A stretch of 64,000 nucleotides of DNA from Exiguobacterium sp. Helios (GTDB lineage Bacteria > Bacillota > Bacilli > Exiguobacteriales > Exiguobacteriaceae). The stretch is from the NCBI RefSeq assembly GCF_014524545.1, contig NZ_CP053557.1, positions 521,501-585,500 of the forward strand, in the 5' to 3' direction. Shown piece after piece: positions 8,901 to 17,722 of this stretch (the first letter of the stretch is position 1; each line of letters starts with the position of its first letter). The notes beneath the pieces were generated by a model. It ran no database searches. It had not been told where the DNA came from and saw nothing but the letters and a program-made list of their open reading frames with translations. A program made the translations under genes and the position numbers.

Positions 8901-8949
8901 AAGAACCAGGAATTGTTCCCGTGTGTCGGGGCAAGTCCTGGTTCTTTTT
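8901..8949. terminator. Bidirectional terminator between degV and crcB
   Basis: AAGAACCAGG (8901-8910) pairs with CCTGGTTCTT (8937-8946), with A-rich and T-rich flanks serving both converging units; the stop codon of crcB abuts the stem. Confidence 0.8.
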
Positions 8950-9304
8950 AGATATTTAATGAAACAATGATTCCTAAAAATGCGGCACTGATGCCAAGGA
9001 GATAACTGAGTCCGAGGTAAAGGGTCAGCGTTTTTCTGTTTTGATTCTGAACGAGTTGCAGTGTCTCGAGCTTAAACGTCGAAAACGTCGTAAAGGAACC
9101 GAGAAAACCCGTGCCGAGCAATAACGTCCATGTCGAATCCAAATGCGAACCGATGACGAGACCGAGTAAAAAAGAACCGAGGATGTTGATGACGAATGTC
9201 GCGAGTGGAAAATCCTTTTTCCAAAATGTTTTCATCCACTGGCTGACGGCAAACCGGCTGATGGCACCAAAAAAAGCACCGGTCGCAAGAGCAACAAGAT
9301 TCAT
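8948..9304 (-). CDS. crcB: Fluoride channel CrcB/Fluc, second copy of pair
   Basis: 118 residues, four membrane helices. GAFFGAISRF, NILGSFLLG and GFLGSFTTFSTF are the conserved Fluc segments that line the fluoride pore. The start overlaps the stop of the upstream crcB (ATGA), with AGGAGG seven bases before it, so the two are translationally coupled. Tandem, dissimilar CrcB proteins often make a heterodimeric channel with opposite topologies; that is inferred here. Confidence 0.92.
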   Translation of the reverse strand: MNLVALATGAFFGAISRFAVSQWMKTFWKKDFPLATFVINILGSFLLGLVIGSHLDSTWTLLLGTGFLGSFTTFSTFKLETLQLVQNQNRKTLTLYLGLSYLLGISAAFLGIIVSLNI

Positions 9305-9702
9305 GAAGCGTCCTCCTTCTGAAACAGACGTAACCGTCTTGTCCCGAGTGTGTAGCCGAGATAAGACATCAATAATCCGCCGAACAAACTGATGCTGATA
9401 TAGAGAAGGGCGTAACCGTAAAAACCGCTCCGTAACAGTTCAACGGATTCGACACTGAACGTTGAAAATGTCGTAAAGGAACCGACAAAACCGGTTCCGA
9501 GCGCCGTCATCGCGTATTGATGAAGCAACGTCGTCTTAAATAGAAAGTGCGTCGCGTACCCCAAGACGAAACAGCCGATCAGATTAATGCTTAATGTTGC
9601 CCACGGAAACGTTCCGACGGCAAAATGAGTGATAAAAAGGCTGAGACCATAACGGGCGGAAGCACCGAGGATACCAGCCAGTCCGACTAATACATATAAC
9701 AT
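9301..9702 (-). CDS. crcB: Fluoride channel CrcB/Fluc, first copy of pair
   Basis: 133 residues from the ATG at 9702, which gives the standard N-terminus MLYVLVGLAGILGASARYG; an upstream in-frame start would add 18 hydrophilic residues across the promoter. NLIGCFVLGY and GFVGSFTTFSTFSVE are the pore signature. The C-terminus is longer and more basic than that of its partner. Fluoride efflux protects enolase and pyrophosphatase. No fluoride riboswitch could be recognised in the 140 bases upstream; a vegetative-type promoter is present at 9734-9763. Confidence 0.92.
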   Translation of the reverse strand: MLYVLVGLAGILGASARYGLSLFITHFAVGTFPWATLSINLIGCFVLGYATHFLFKTTLLHQYAMTALGTGFVGSFTTFSTFSVESVELLRSGFYGYALLYISISLFGGLLMSYLGYTLGTRRLRLFQKEDAS

Positions 9703-9733
9703 CTGAAGCCGCCTTTCTGTCCATTTTGTATTT

Positions 9734-9763
9734 ACCATACGCTTTTCTGAAATCAAGCGTCAA
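9734..9763 (-). promoter_or_regulatory. Sigma-A type promoter of the crcB pair
   Basis: On the minus strand TTGACG (9758-9763) and TATGGT (9734-9739) are separated by 18 bases. Confidence 0.6.
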
Positions 9764-9849
9764 GTTGTGAAAATGAGCGGGAATACTTCACGTCTTCTTC
9801 AAACTGGACGATAAGAAAGGGTACGAATCCAACAGAAGGAGTTTTGCAG

Positions 9850-11322
9850 ATGGTCTCACCCCTTGAAAGACTGAGTACGAAAATTCTCTCTCGTCTCATT
9901 GCCTCATTAATTACAATCGCGCATCCTTTGATTTTCATTTTTGTTCAACTGGACTATGTGCCCATGAGTGTATTTTATCAATTTTTGGTCGGAGGTCTGT
10001 TACTGACGGTCGCCTTGCTGGGGGGAAATCGTTTTTTTGGCGATCAGCTCAGCGGAAAATATATTCAAATCATATTGACCTATCTGGTACTGGCACTTGT
10101 CCTTGTGACCTTGCCAACTCAAAGTATCTGGACGATTGCTTATCTGTATTTAACGATTTCAGTCATCTACCTCATTCCCCATTTAGTCGTAGTGGCAGGT
10201 TTGCTCGGATTACTGGAATTGGTACTCTTTACGGTTTTTGGAACGATTCAGTTTTCAAATCTGTTTGATATGATTGTCGCATTCGTCATCTATCTGATGG
10301 TTTTTTCAGCAGCCACGTTTGTTGCTGTCTTCGGACGAAATGTCATGCGGGAAGTCAAAAGGCAACAAGAGAAGGCGGAGCATTACGCAGCAAGCTCACA
10401 GCTGACGCTTGAGCAATCAGCCGCTACAGCAACCGATGTCACGACGTTCACGGCAGGAATGAGTGAAACCGTCGATACGGCGAAAGTGTCATTTGAAAAA
10501 ATTGATCAGGCGATGCAGATGTTAGCCGATAACTCGTCGAAAAATGCCCAATCCGTCCGGCAGATTAAACGGATGAACACGGATAACGTTGCGTTGATGA
10601 CGGATGTCGCGACAGCCGTCGACCGGGCACTTGCCCTCAGTTCTTCGTCGAAGGTGACGGCTGAACAAAGCCGCGAGACCATCAGCGAAGCCGGTGAATC
10701 ATTACAAGAACTGACCGCGAGCATGGACGAATCCGTCACTGCGTTTGGACAGCTTGCTGGACGTTTTAAAGAAATTGTTACGATTACTTCCAGCATCAAT
10801 GCGATCGCGACGCAAACGAACTTATTGAGCTTAAACGCATCGATTGAGGCGGCACGCGCCGGAGAGTTCGGAAAAGGATTTACCGTCGTCGCCCAGGAAA
10901 TCCGTAATTTGTCGGCACAGACGGCGGCCGCCTCGACCGAAATCAATCAAATCATCGAACGGGTCGATCATGATGTCATGCAGACCGGTAATTCGATTGA
11001 TGCCAGTACCAGCTTGCTGCGGCAGCAGGAGGCCCGGATGCAAAGAAGTCAAGACGCCTTGCAGACGATTGCGACGGATTCCAATGATTCCGTTCAGGCA
11101 ATCAGTGGAGCGCAGCAACAATTCGTGACGATCACGAACAGTCTGACGAACATTGCGCAGGCAACGGAACAACTGGATGCTTTCATGGATCTGTTGCTGA
11201 CGAGCAGTGATCAATTGTCCGGTCTGACACGGTCACAAGTCGAACAAATCGTTGATTTACAGCAGGCAATCCATACGTTAAATACCACGGCATTAACACT
11301 GCAACAGACAGCGCATACCTGA
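9850..11322 (+). CDS. Methyl-accepting chemotaxis protein with a multi-pass membrane N-terminus
   Basis: 490 residues. AGAAGGAG at 9833-9840 fits the ATG at 9850 better than the TTG at 9844. Residues 1-165 contain about six membrane helices and no large extracellular ligand domain, so it may sense membrane or energy state. No clear HAMP domain is seen. The cytoplasmic coiled coil carries the tip that binds CheA/CheW ([20 protein letters not shown], then [15 protein letters not shown]). Chemoreceptors relay stimulus to CheA to bias flagellar rotation. It is a single-gene unit. A second receptor is at 28685-30340. Confidence 0.88.
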   Translation: MVSPLERLSTKILSRLIASLITIAHPLIFIFVQLDYVPMSVFYQFLVGGLLLTVALLGGNRFFGDQLSGKYIQIILTYLVLALVLVTLPTQSIWTIAYLYLTISVIYLIPHLVVVAGLLGLLELVLFTVFGTIQFSNLFDMIVAFVIYLMVFSAATFVAVFGRNVMREVKRQQEKAEHYAASSQLTLEQSAATATDVTTFTAGMSETVDTAKVSFEKIDQAMQMLADNSSKNAQSVRQIKRMNTDNVALMTDVATAVDRALALSSSSKVTAEQSRETISEAGESLQELTASMDESVTAFGQLAGRFKEIVTITSSINAIATQTNLLSLNASIEAARAGEFGKGFTVVAQEIRNLSAQTAAASTEINQIIERVDHDVMQTGNSIDASTSLLRQQEARMQRSQDALQTIATDSNDSVQAISGAQQQFVTITNSLTNIAQATEQLDAFMDLLLTSSDQLSGLTRSQVEQIVDLQQAIHTLNTTALTLQQTAHT

Positions 11323-11327
11323 CAGGC

Positions 11328-11361
11328 GTGTACCGATTCGAAAGAGCCGGTACACTTTTTT
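11328..11361 (+). terminator. Terminator of the chemoreceptor gene
   Basis: GTGTACCG (11328-11335) pairs with CGGTACAC (11348-11355) and is followed by a six-base T-run. Confidence 0.85.
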
Positions 11362-11423
11362 CGTTTGTCGCAAGTCTTGAAGGGGAACAACTAAAAGGTA
11401 AAACAATCAGAGGAGGAAATGAC

Positions 11424-12353
11424 ATGAAAGCAGCTTACATTGAACAGTATGGTGGATCGGAACAATTTAAAGTAGGGGAACTCGAACGTCCGATCGTCGG
11501 AGCAGACGATGTCTTGATTGCGGTTCATGCGGCGAGTGTTAATCCCGTTGATTGGAAACTGCGTGAAGGATACTTAAAGGAAATGCTCAGCTATGATATG
11601 CCGCTGATTATCGGTTGGGATGTCTCCGGTGTGATCGAAGAAGTGGGGGCGAACGTGACGGATTTAAAAGTCGGCGATGAAGTGTTCAGTCGTCCGGATA
11701 TTGCCCGTCAAGGGACGTATGCGGAGTATGTCGCGGTGGATGCCCATCTTGTCGTCAAGAAACCGGAGGCCCTGACGTTCGAAGAGGCAGCATCATTGCC
11801 GCTCGTCGCCCACACGGCCTGGCAGGTCATGTTTGAAGTGATGGATGCGAAAGCGGGAAATAAAATCTTTATCGGTGCCGGTTCAGGCGGTGTCGGAACG
11901 GTTGCGATCCAGCTTGCGAAAGCACATGGTCTTCACGTCATCACATCGACGAGCACGAAAAACGTCGACTGGGTCAAAGCGCTTGGAGCAGACGAAGTCA
12001 TCGATTACAAACAGCAGGATCCGGCAGAAACTGTCCGCGATTTGGACTTTGTGTTTGATACAATGGGCGGCGACGACCAGGCGAAGCTGTACCAGATGCT
12101 CAAACCGAACGGAATGCTCGTTTCCATTTCGACACCACCGGATGAAGAACAGGCAAAACAGGCGGATGCCCGTGTTGCTTACGTCTTCATGCAACCGACA
12201 GGCGAGCGGCTTCAACATATCGCGCAAGCCGTAGAATGGGGAGAATTAAAACCGGTCGTCGATCGGATTTTCGATTTGGATCAAATCAAAGAAGCGCATG
12301 ATTATGGAGAAGAAGGTCATGCGAAAGGGAAAATTGTCATTAAAGTGAAGTAA
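11424..12353 (+). CDS. NADP-dependent medium-chain oxidoreductase (quinone/zinc-type)
   Basis: 309 residues from the ATG 10 bases after GAGGAGG. The N-terminal GroES-like fold (MKAAYIEQYGG, VNPVDWKLREGYL) and the Rossmann motif GAGSGGVGTVAIQLAKA identify an MDR superfamily enzyme close to quinone oxidoreductases. The structural-zinc cysteine cluster is absent. The likely role is reduction of quinones or enals for detoxification. The C-terminal layout (GELKPVVDRIFDLDQIKEA) matches the partial gene at the left edge, so they may be paralogues. Confidence 0.88.
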   Translation: MKAAYIEQYGGSEQFKVGELERPIVGADDVLIAVHAASVNPVDWKLREGYLKEMLSYDMPLIIGWDVSGVIEEVGANVTDLKVGDEVFSRPDIARQGTYAEYVAVDAHLVVKKPEALTFEEAASLPLVAHTAWQVMFEVMDAKAGNKIFIGAGSGGVGTVAIQLAKAHGLHVITSTSTKNVDWVKALGADEVIDYKQQDPAETVRDLDFVFDTMGGDDQAKLYQMLKPNGMLVSISTPPDEEQAKQADARVAYVFMQPTGERLQHIAQAVEWGELKPVVDRIFDLDQIKEAHDYGEEGHAKGKIVIKVK

Positions 12354-12360
12354 GCACATG

Positions 12361-12397
12361 AAAAGCCGGTTTCCTTGCTCAAGGAACCGGCTTTTTC
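12361..12397. terminator. Bidirectional terminator
   Basis: AAAAGCCGG(T)TTCCTT pairs with AAGGAACCGGCTTTT across a short loop with one bulged T; T-run on the plus side, A-run on the other, between two converging units. Confidence 0.85.
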
Positions 12398-12405
12398 TAT
12401 GGCGT

Positions 12406-13176
12406 CTAACAAACTTGTTTTGATTCGAGCAACCGGTCGAGCAACTGTAATGTGTCCGGTTGATCGATCAGCATCTGTTGCAAGTGTGGCAATTCAGCCT
12501 GTAATAATTCCCGGTAAAGACGAGCGGCTTCGTGATGGGTGGCCGGAACGAGGACATCATAAATCGCTTCAAGGCGCAGGCGTGGAGCGTCCGGTAAATA
12601 ATCAGCAACCGTTTTTAAACCGAGTTGTGCCCGGTCGGGAACATACCGATGTAATAGGACTTTGGCAAATTTGATCAGTGCGCTCCGCAACATCTCGACT
12701 GCCCATAAGGCATTCCCGCGTCCGGCTGCTTTTTGATACTGGAACAGGAACCAGACGGCATCAATCGCTTCATCCGCAGCTTCCTGTGTCCCGAGTGCCA
12801 AAGAGGAGGTCTCGACGTACGCATCGAGTTGTCTTTTCGGATCATACAAGACACGAATCGTATCGGAATGGTTTAACGATTCGCGGGTCACCGTAAACAG
12901 ATCGACATGCAAAAGATCGTCATATACGACAATCAGTTGCGGGGCGACAATAAAGAGGTCGTCTTTCCAGATGATTGGGCGATAGACGGACAGGTGGGTC
13001 AGTCGACGGGTTAAAAATTTCGCCATCCGTTCTTCGGACACAAGACAATAGAGGTCGATATCCGAATAGACATCTTCTTCACCACGTCCAAATGAACCTT
13101 TCAAAAAAATGGCTTCGACAGCAGGATCTTGTTTAAAACGTGTTACTAGCTGTTCAATCGCATGAAGTTGATGCAT
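12406..13176 (-). CDS. Nucleotidyltransferase-domain protein (aminoglycoside adenylyltransferase-like)
   Basis: 256 residues. GSFGRGEEDVYSDIDLYCL (about 27-45) is the minimal nucleotidyltransferase motif GSxGRG...SDID that binds Mg-NTP; the C-terminal 120 residues are helical. The architecture resembles streptomycin/spectinomycin-type adenylyltransferases and many uncharacterised Bacilli homologues, so a resistance role is possible but unproven. A GGGAG ribosome binding site precedes the ATG. It is a single gene with host-like codon use. Confidence 0.8.
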   Translation of the reverse strand: MHQLHAIEQLVTRFKQDPAVEAIFLKGSFGRGEEDVYSDIDLYCLVSEERMAKFLTRRLTHLSVYRPIIWKDDLFIVAPQLIVVYDDLLHVDLFTVTRESLNHSDTIRVLYDPKRQLDAYVETSSLALGTQEAADEAIDAVWFLFQYQKAAGRGNALWAVEMLRSALIKFAKVLLHRYVPDRAQLGLKTVADYLPDAPRLRLEAIYDVLVPATHHEAARLYRELLQAELPHLQQMLIDQPDTLQLLDRLLESKQVC

Positions 13177-13238
13177 GGGTTTCGCTCCCTTACGTAGTCT
13201 ATTCAGTCAGTATACGTGAAATAAGGGAGATTATTCCA

Positions 13239-13271
13239 TAAAAAAGAGCGATTCATTTAAAATGAATCGCT
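13239..13271 (-). terminator. Terminator of the HxlR gene, overlapping its stop codon
   Basis: AGCGATTCATTT (13247-13258) pairs with AAATGAATCGCT (13260-13271); reading on the minus strand a T-run follows at 13245-13239. The TAA stop lies in the loop. Confidence 0.85.
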
Positions 13272-13628
13272 GGTACTAGAAATAGTGACATCTTGAAGCA
13301 TGTCTTTCTGAGCCAAATGCTCGACATGTTTTTCGCCCCAGGCATTGATGGCATTTAAAACAGGAATCAGTGTTTTTCCGTAATCCGTCAGTGAATATTC
13401 GACGCGGGGCGGGACGACCTGATAGATTTCCCGGTGGACGATATCGTTCAACTCCAGTTCCCGGAGCTGAGCGGTTAACATTTTTTGCGTGATATTCGTG
13501 AGATTTCGTTTCAATTCACTGAACCGGAGCGTGTCGTGGGTGATCAGTTCGAGCAAAATCGACGGCTTCCATTTCCCGGTCAGGATTTCGAGTGCCGTCT
13601 CGACGCGGCAGCTTGGTGTCTCTTCCAT
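13257..13628 (-). CDS. HxlR-family (YodB/CatR-like) redox-sensing repressor
   Basis: 123 residues with the HxlR winged helix (LEILTGKWKPSILLEL, RFSELKRNL, ITQKMLTAQLRELE, YSLTDYGKTL). A single N-terminal cysteine, Cys7, lies where YodB and CatR carry the thiol that senses quinones and diamide. It is divergent from a catE-like dioxygenase, the same pairing logic as Bacillus CatR and its catDE target. It probably represses itself and the neighbour until electrophiles modify Cys7; this is inference from family and context. AAGGAGG stands 10 bases before the ATG. Confidence 0.85.
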   Translation of the reverse strand: MEETPSCRVETALEILTGKWKPSILLELITHDTLRFSELKRNLTNITQKMLTAQLRELELNDIVHREIYQVVPPRVEYSLTDYGKTLIPVLNAINAWGEKHVEHLAQKDMLQDVTISSTSDSF

Positions 13629-13644
13629 GGCTGTTCCTCCTTCA

Positions 13645-13669
13645 TGGTATCGTTTAGGATACTATACCA
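13645..13669. promoter_or_regulatory. Candidate HxlR operator in the divergent promoter region
   Basis: GTATC-gtttag-GATAC (13647-13662) is nested in a larger TGGTAT...ATACCA dyad. It lies across the TATAGT-like -10 of the minus-strand regulator gene and 80-100 bases upstream of the dioxygenase. Confidence 0.5.
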
Positions 13670-13748
13670 CTTCTTTGTGCCTACTTCCGTTCTCTTCACT
13701 TCTGACTGATAATGAAGATACGAAGCGAACTTATGAGGAGGAAACAAG

Positions 13749-14603
13749 ATGAACATCAATCCAAATATTACACTGGGACCGGTCAGCTTACGGATTACCA
13801 ATCTGGAACAATCGATTGCGTTTTACCGGGATGCACTGGGGCTAACCGTTTTAACACAAGACGAGAAAACGGCAACACTCGGTGCAAAGACAACACCACT
13901 CGTCATTTTGGAGCAACACAGTACGGCAAAACAACTTCCGAAAAATTCGGTGGCGGGGTTGTATCATTTCGCGATTTTATTACCGAATCGGAAAGAACTA
14001 GGTTTTGTCATCCGGAATCTGATTGCCCAAGGAATTGAACTCGGGCAAGGGGATCATCTCGTCAGCGAAGCTTTTTATTTATCGGATCCGGACGGAAACG
14101 GCATTGAGATTTATGCCGACCGTCCGCGTGATACCTGGACGTATGAAGCAAATGGAGACGTCAAAATGACGACAGATCCGGTCGACTGGCAAAGTATGCT
14201 CGTCGAGGCGGGAGAGGAAGACTGGTACGGCATGCCTGAAGATACCATCATGGGACATGTCCATTTCCATGTGAAGTCACTTGAAGCGGCCCGGAAGTTT
14301 TATGTCGAGACACTTGGGTTTGATGTCGCAGCGGACGCGTCCCGGATGCGGGCGTTGTTCCTGGCTGCCGGCGGCTATCATCACCATATCGGAACAAACG
14401 TCTGGTCAGGCGTTGATGCGCCGAAAACACCGGAGGATGCCGTTGGACTGACTTACTGGACACTGATTTATCCGGACGCGGCTTCGCGCGAAACGGCAGT
14501 CGTAGCACTTAATCAATCACCGTATGAAGTGAAGCGACAAGCAGACGCGATTTACGTGACAGATGATGCCGGAATCACTGCCCGATTAATGGCTCAAGCC
14601 TGA
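13749..14603 (+). CDS. catE: CatE-like catechol 2,3-dioxygenase (VOC superfamily)
   Basis: 284 residues, matching Bacillus CatE in length. Two vicinal-oxygen-chelate modules are visible: residues 1-115 (LRITNLEQSIAFYRDALGL, DPDGNGIEIYADRP) and 150-280 (GHVHFHVKSLEAARKFYVETLGF, GGYHHHIGTNVW). The His in GHVHFH, the GGYHHHIG histidine and a C-terminal Glu are the expected Fe(II) ligands. It would cleave catechol or hydroquinone-type compounds to relieve thiol stress. A strong GAGGAGG precedes the ATG. The divergent HxlR gene is the likely regulator. Confidence 0.82.
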   Translation: MNINPNITLGPVSLRITNLEQSIAFYRDALGLTVLTQDEKTATLGAKTTPLVILEQHSTAKQLPKNSVAGLYHFAILLPNRKELGFVIRNLIAQGIELGQGDHLVSEAFYLSDPDGNGIEIYADRPRDTWTYEANGDVKMTTDPVDWQSMLVEAGEEDWYGMPEDTIMGHVHFHVKSLEAARKFYVETLGFDVAADASRMRALFLAAGGYHHHIGTNVWSGVDAPKTPEDAVGLTYWTLIYPDAASRETAVVALNQSPYEVKRQADAIYVTDDAGITARLMAQA

Positions 14604-14614
14604 TGAATCCATAG

Positions 14615-14648
14615 AAAAAAGCGATTTCGTCATCGAAATCGCTTTTTT
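14615..14648. terminator. Bidirectional terminator
   Basis: A perfect 15-bp dyad (14615-14629 with 14634-14648) with poly-A and poly-T arms between converging genes. Confidence 0.9.
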
Positions 14649-14656
14649 GACGTTTC

Positions 14657-15451
14657 TTAATTTTGACCGGATAAAGCCGACGGGGCATTGCCGTCATAAC
14701 GGCTGATCAGTTCATAGGGCCGGACTTTATATAAGGCATGCGGGAAGTAATGTGGATCCATCGCATCGAGCGTCCGCAACTGGAAGTGTTCCCGTTTGAT
14801 ATAGGTGTCGATGTTCTCCCGGTTCAAGTCGAAGAAGCCGACTTCCGCCGTCTCGCCTTCTTGCGGACGGAGCTCGCCGCCGGTATAGGTACCACGGAAA
14901 GCGACACAAAGGACGTGACTTGAGATATTTTGATAGATACCGGTAATGCCTTCAATCGTGACGTCCGCTCCGGTTTCTTCTTTGACTTCCCGTTTAACAG
15001 CATCGAGAATCGATTCGTGGTTCTCGACTTGTCCACCCGGCATTTCATACGTGTCACCACGATGGAGATTTCGGACGAGCAGGACTTCGCCGTCTTCATT
15101 TGTAATATAAGCGGTGACACTGACGATGGCGCGTGGCGGAGCATAGACGCCGGTTGCCGTCAAAAAGTCTTCCGTTGATTTAATATAAAGGTTTTTTCCG
15201 AGACGGGCGCGTTTTTTCATCGCTTCGCGGCGTAACGTACTGCCACGGACGTCCCGGTCGACTTGTTCGTAATGTTCGCGATCACGGTATTCCCAAATCG
15301 CAATGACTTCATCTTCTGCTTCATTCACCCAGCGACCAACAAGACGGGCGCCGTGGCTGATTTGTAAAGGGTAGAGATACGTGTGAAAGAACTCGGTAAA
15401 TTCCTGCAGTCGTTCCGGGCGGATCGTATAGGTCTTCCGGCGATGTAACAT
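14657..15451 (-). CDS. NIPSNAP-NUDIX fusion hydrolase
   Basis: 264 residues. The N-terminal ~100 residues (MLHRRKTYTIRPERLQEFTE, GRWVNEAEDEVIAIWEYRD) resemble the NIPSNAP fold. Residues 108-240 are a NUDIX hydrolase with an exact box GX5EX7REVKEETG (starting GGQVENHE). It would hydrolyse a nucleoside diphosphate-linked compound; the substrate is unknown. AGAGGAGG lies ahead of the ATG. The two-domain arrangement is less common than stand-alone NUDIX proteins. Confidence 0.82.
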   Translation of the reverse strand: MLHRRKTYTIRPERLQEFTEFFHTYLYPLQISHGARLVGRWVNEAEDEVIAIWEYRDREHYEQVDRDVRGSTLRREAMKKRARLGKNLYIKSTEDFLTATGVYAPPRAIVSVTAYITNEDGEVLLVRNLHRGDTYEMPGGQVENHESILDAVKREVKEETGADVTIEGITGIYQNISSHVLCVAFRGTYTGGELRPQEGETAEVGFFDLNRENIDTYIKREHFQLRTLDAMDPHYFPHALYKVRPYELISRYDGNAPSALSGQN

Positions 15452-15702
15452 GGAAATTCCTCCTCTATCTTTTAAGCAGTTAGGTTCCTTGACTACCTTC
15501 TCGCATCAGGGGGAATATCCCTGCTTTTCTGTCGGATTCGATGTGAAAAAAGCGACTTTGCAGGCGTAGGAATCTTTGCGCATGTAAAAGAATATTTTTG
15601 TAGCAAGAAGCAGAAAAAGAAAAAAGAAAGAAAAGAAGAGGGCTCAACTCAAGAAAATTCGGGCATACTTTACTTATAGAGAGAAAAAAAGGACGTGAGA
15701 GA

Positions 15703-16293
15703 ATGGTAGATGTTATGGCATTGGTCCGATTAGCCGGCGGGATTATGTTTACGCCGCTGTCAGATGACGTCCTGATGATGGGATATGCTGCGTTACGAGT
15801 CCGGGAAGGAATTCATCCGGTTTTGATTTGGTTAGCCGCATGGCCTGTCTTTTTTATTGCCTTTGCCTGGTTCTATCTGTTGGCACGCTTTTTCCGTGAA
15901 ATTCCACTCGTCAAACGGTTGATGAAATCAAAATTCCTGGAGCAGGCTGAATCGATTTTAGAACGCCGTGGACTATGGGCAATCGGGTTGTCGTTCTTTT
16001 TACCGGGTGTCCGGCACCCGATTCATTACGTAGCCGGGTTACTTGGTTATCCGTTACCGCGGTATTTAGCAATGACATTCTTTGCGGCAGGGCTGTACAC
16101 CGGATTATGGACGTTCTTGATTGTCCGAATCGGTGAAGCTGTCACATGGTCGGAACTCGGAATATGGTTAAGTGAACATCCAGGTATGGTACTTGTAATT
16201 ATGGCAGCGTTATTGACAATTATTATTTCAGGTGTCGTGCACGCAAAACGGCGAAATCGTCTAAAAAAAGAAGAAGAATTCGTCACGGAATAA
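15703..16293 (+). CDS. DedA-family (VTT domain) membrane protein
   Basis: 196 residues with four or five membrane helices. The region LFFREI..LVKR, ERRGLWAIGLSFFLPGVRHPIHYVAG matches the VTT/DedA core, where the family has F.R..P..R...pl.aG. DedA proteins act as lipid scramblases/transporters (for example undecaprenyl phosphate or phosphatidylethanolamine recycling). The tail is highly basic and acidic (KRRNRLKKEEE). The 250 bases upstream show no clear regulatory motif besides a weak promoter near 15670. Confidence 0.83.
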   Translation: MVDVMALVRLAGGIMFTPLSDDVLMMGYAALRVREGIHPVLIWLAAWPVFFIAFAWFYLLARFFREIPLVKRLMKSKFLEQAESILERRGLWAIGLSFFLPGVRHPIHYVAGLLGYPLPRYLAMTFFAAGLYTGLWTFLIVRIGEAVTWSELGIWLSEHPGMVLVIMAALLTIIISGVVHAKRRNRLKKEEEFVTE

Positions 16294-16336
16294 AAACATC
16301 CCCTTCAGAAATGATTCCTAAAGGGGATGTTTTTGG
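16292..16336. terminator. Bidirectional terminator
   Basis: AAAAACATCCCCTT (16292-16305) pairs perfectly with AAGGGGATGTTTTT (16321-16334), between DedA and the convergent surface-protein gene. Confidence 0.9.
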
Positions 16337-16351
16337 TTTAGGTGTAAACTC

Positions 16352-17722
16352 TTATGCGTTTTGACGTTTGCGTGCGAGGACGATTCCGGCTGCACCGAGT
16401 GCAAGACCGAAGAGAGCGATCGCACCAGTTGTACCTGCTGTATTATTGTCGCTCATGCCGCCGTTACCTGTGTTCGGCATTGAACCTGGTGTACCATCCA
16501 TGAATTTCTCAGGTGATTGTTTGACGATTGCTTCACCGAGGTTTTCACCGACACCGTACATGTAAGCATATGACTCACGGAATGTGTCAGCTGATCCTTT
16601 GTAGTCGCCTTCGACATACTGCATGAACGTATCTTGGACGTATGTTTCATGACCAGAGACCGCTTCCTGTGCTGCTTTTGTCGGAAGGTTTTCTTCCGTT
16701 GCTGCGCCAAGGAACGCACCGAAGTCATTTGAGAACATTTTGAGCATGTCTTGTGCGTCACCCATCAATTTCTTGTCATCGTTGATTGCTGCTGTGACAA
16801 GGTTCGCTTGCGCTTCGATGTGGTTTTTTGTCCAGACTTGCTCGAACTGATCCGCACCCGCTTGACCGTAGACGGATTTCATTGCCGCTTTGAAGTCAGC
16901 TGTGTGCATGTCTTCTGCCCAGTTCGCTGCATCGTAGTCTTTCGCTTGATCGACGCCAGCCGTCATGCTGATGTTCGCAAGGGCGACGTGCTCCGCTGCA
17001 AGGCTATTGAGTGTTGACCGGAGGTCAGCTGCTTTTGTGTCGGCTTTCGTGTTGTCGAACTTCTCAGGCATTTGTGTTGTGATCGCGACTGAGAGTGCTT
17101 TTGAGATATCATACATGCGGCTGTAGCCTTCACGGAACGTGTTGTACGATCCTTCGTAGTCACCGGCTGCATATTGTTGGAATGTTTTATAGACGTCGGC
17201 TTCATGGGCACGGAGGACTTCTTCCGCTGCTGCCTTCGGCAGTTTACCTTCTGTTGCTGTATCGAGGAAGCTCGAGAGATCCTGGACGAACTCTTCTGTT
17301 TCCGCTTTCGACGCGTTGATGCCGTCCTGGTCGTCCGCTTTCACGGCTTTGACGAGATCGGTTGTGTATTTGTTGTGGTCAACGAAGATTTTTTCGAATT
17401 GTTTTGCACCTTCGTCGCCGTAGACAGAAGCAATCGCCGGTGTCATGTCGAGTGCATTCTGTTTAAGTGCTGCTTCATAATACTTCGCATCTTTTGATCC
17501 GTCATATTGTTTTTTCATGTCCATGACGGCAAGCACGAAGTGCTCAGAGAGTAACTGATCGAGTGTCGCACGGAGGTCAGCGGCTTTTGTTTTGACCGTG
17601 ACGTTCTTCGCGCTCTCCTCATGTTTCATGTCGTCTCCGCCACCGGAAGCGAATGCTGCCGTTCCGGGTAATACGAGTGCTGCTGCCATTGCTGTTGCTG
17701 CGAATTTTTTCGTGTTTTTCAT
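16352..17722 (-). CDS. Sortase-type surface protein with two histidine-bearing helical repeats (paralogue 1)
   Basis: 456 residues: a signal peptide (1-26), two tandem repeats of about 180 residues (47-226 and 230-409), then MPNTG (415-419), a hydrophobic helix and a basic tail ending RKRQNA. Each repeat starts with KAADLR.TL and carries three conserved histidines at matching places (H61/H116/H173 and H245/H301/H358), a SVYG motif and a C-terminal MY motif. The repeats look all-helical. The family is not one I can name. The nearby CopC, CopD and PepSY genes suggest metal or heme binding at the wall; that is inference. MPNTG would be an LPXTG-like sorting signal with Met for Leu. Confidence 0.78.
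   Translation of the reverse strand: MKNTKKFAATAMAAALVLPGTAAFASGGGDDMKHEESAKNVTVKTKAADLRATLDQLLSEHFVLAVMDMKKQYDGSKDAKYYEAALKQNALDMTPAIASVYGDEGAKQFEKIFVDHNKYTTDLVKAVKADDQDGINASKAETEEFVQDLSSFLDTATEGKLPKAAAEEVLRAHEADVYKTFQQYAAGDYEGSYNTFREGYSRMYDISKALSVAITTQMPEKFDNTKADTKAADLRSTLNSLAAEHVALANISMTAGVDQAKDYDAANWAEDMHTADFKAAMKSVYGQAGADQFEQVWTKNHIEAQANLVTAAINDDKKLMGDAQDMLKMFSNDFGAFLGAATEENLPTKAAQEAVSGHETYVQDTFMQYVEGDYKGSADTFRESYAYMYGVGENLGEAIVKQSPEKFMDGTPGSMPNTGNGGMSDNNTAGTTGAIALFGLALGAAGIVLARKRQNA

Noticed and set aside
9703-9849. Fluoride riboswitch upstream of the crcB pair
   Set aside because: Neither the conserved pseudoknot bases nor a terminator/anti-terminator pair could be recognised; only a plain promoter is visible.
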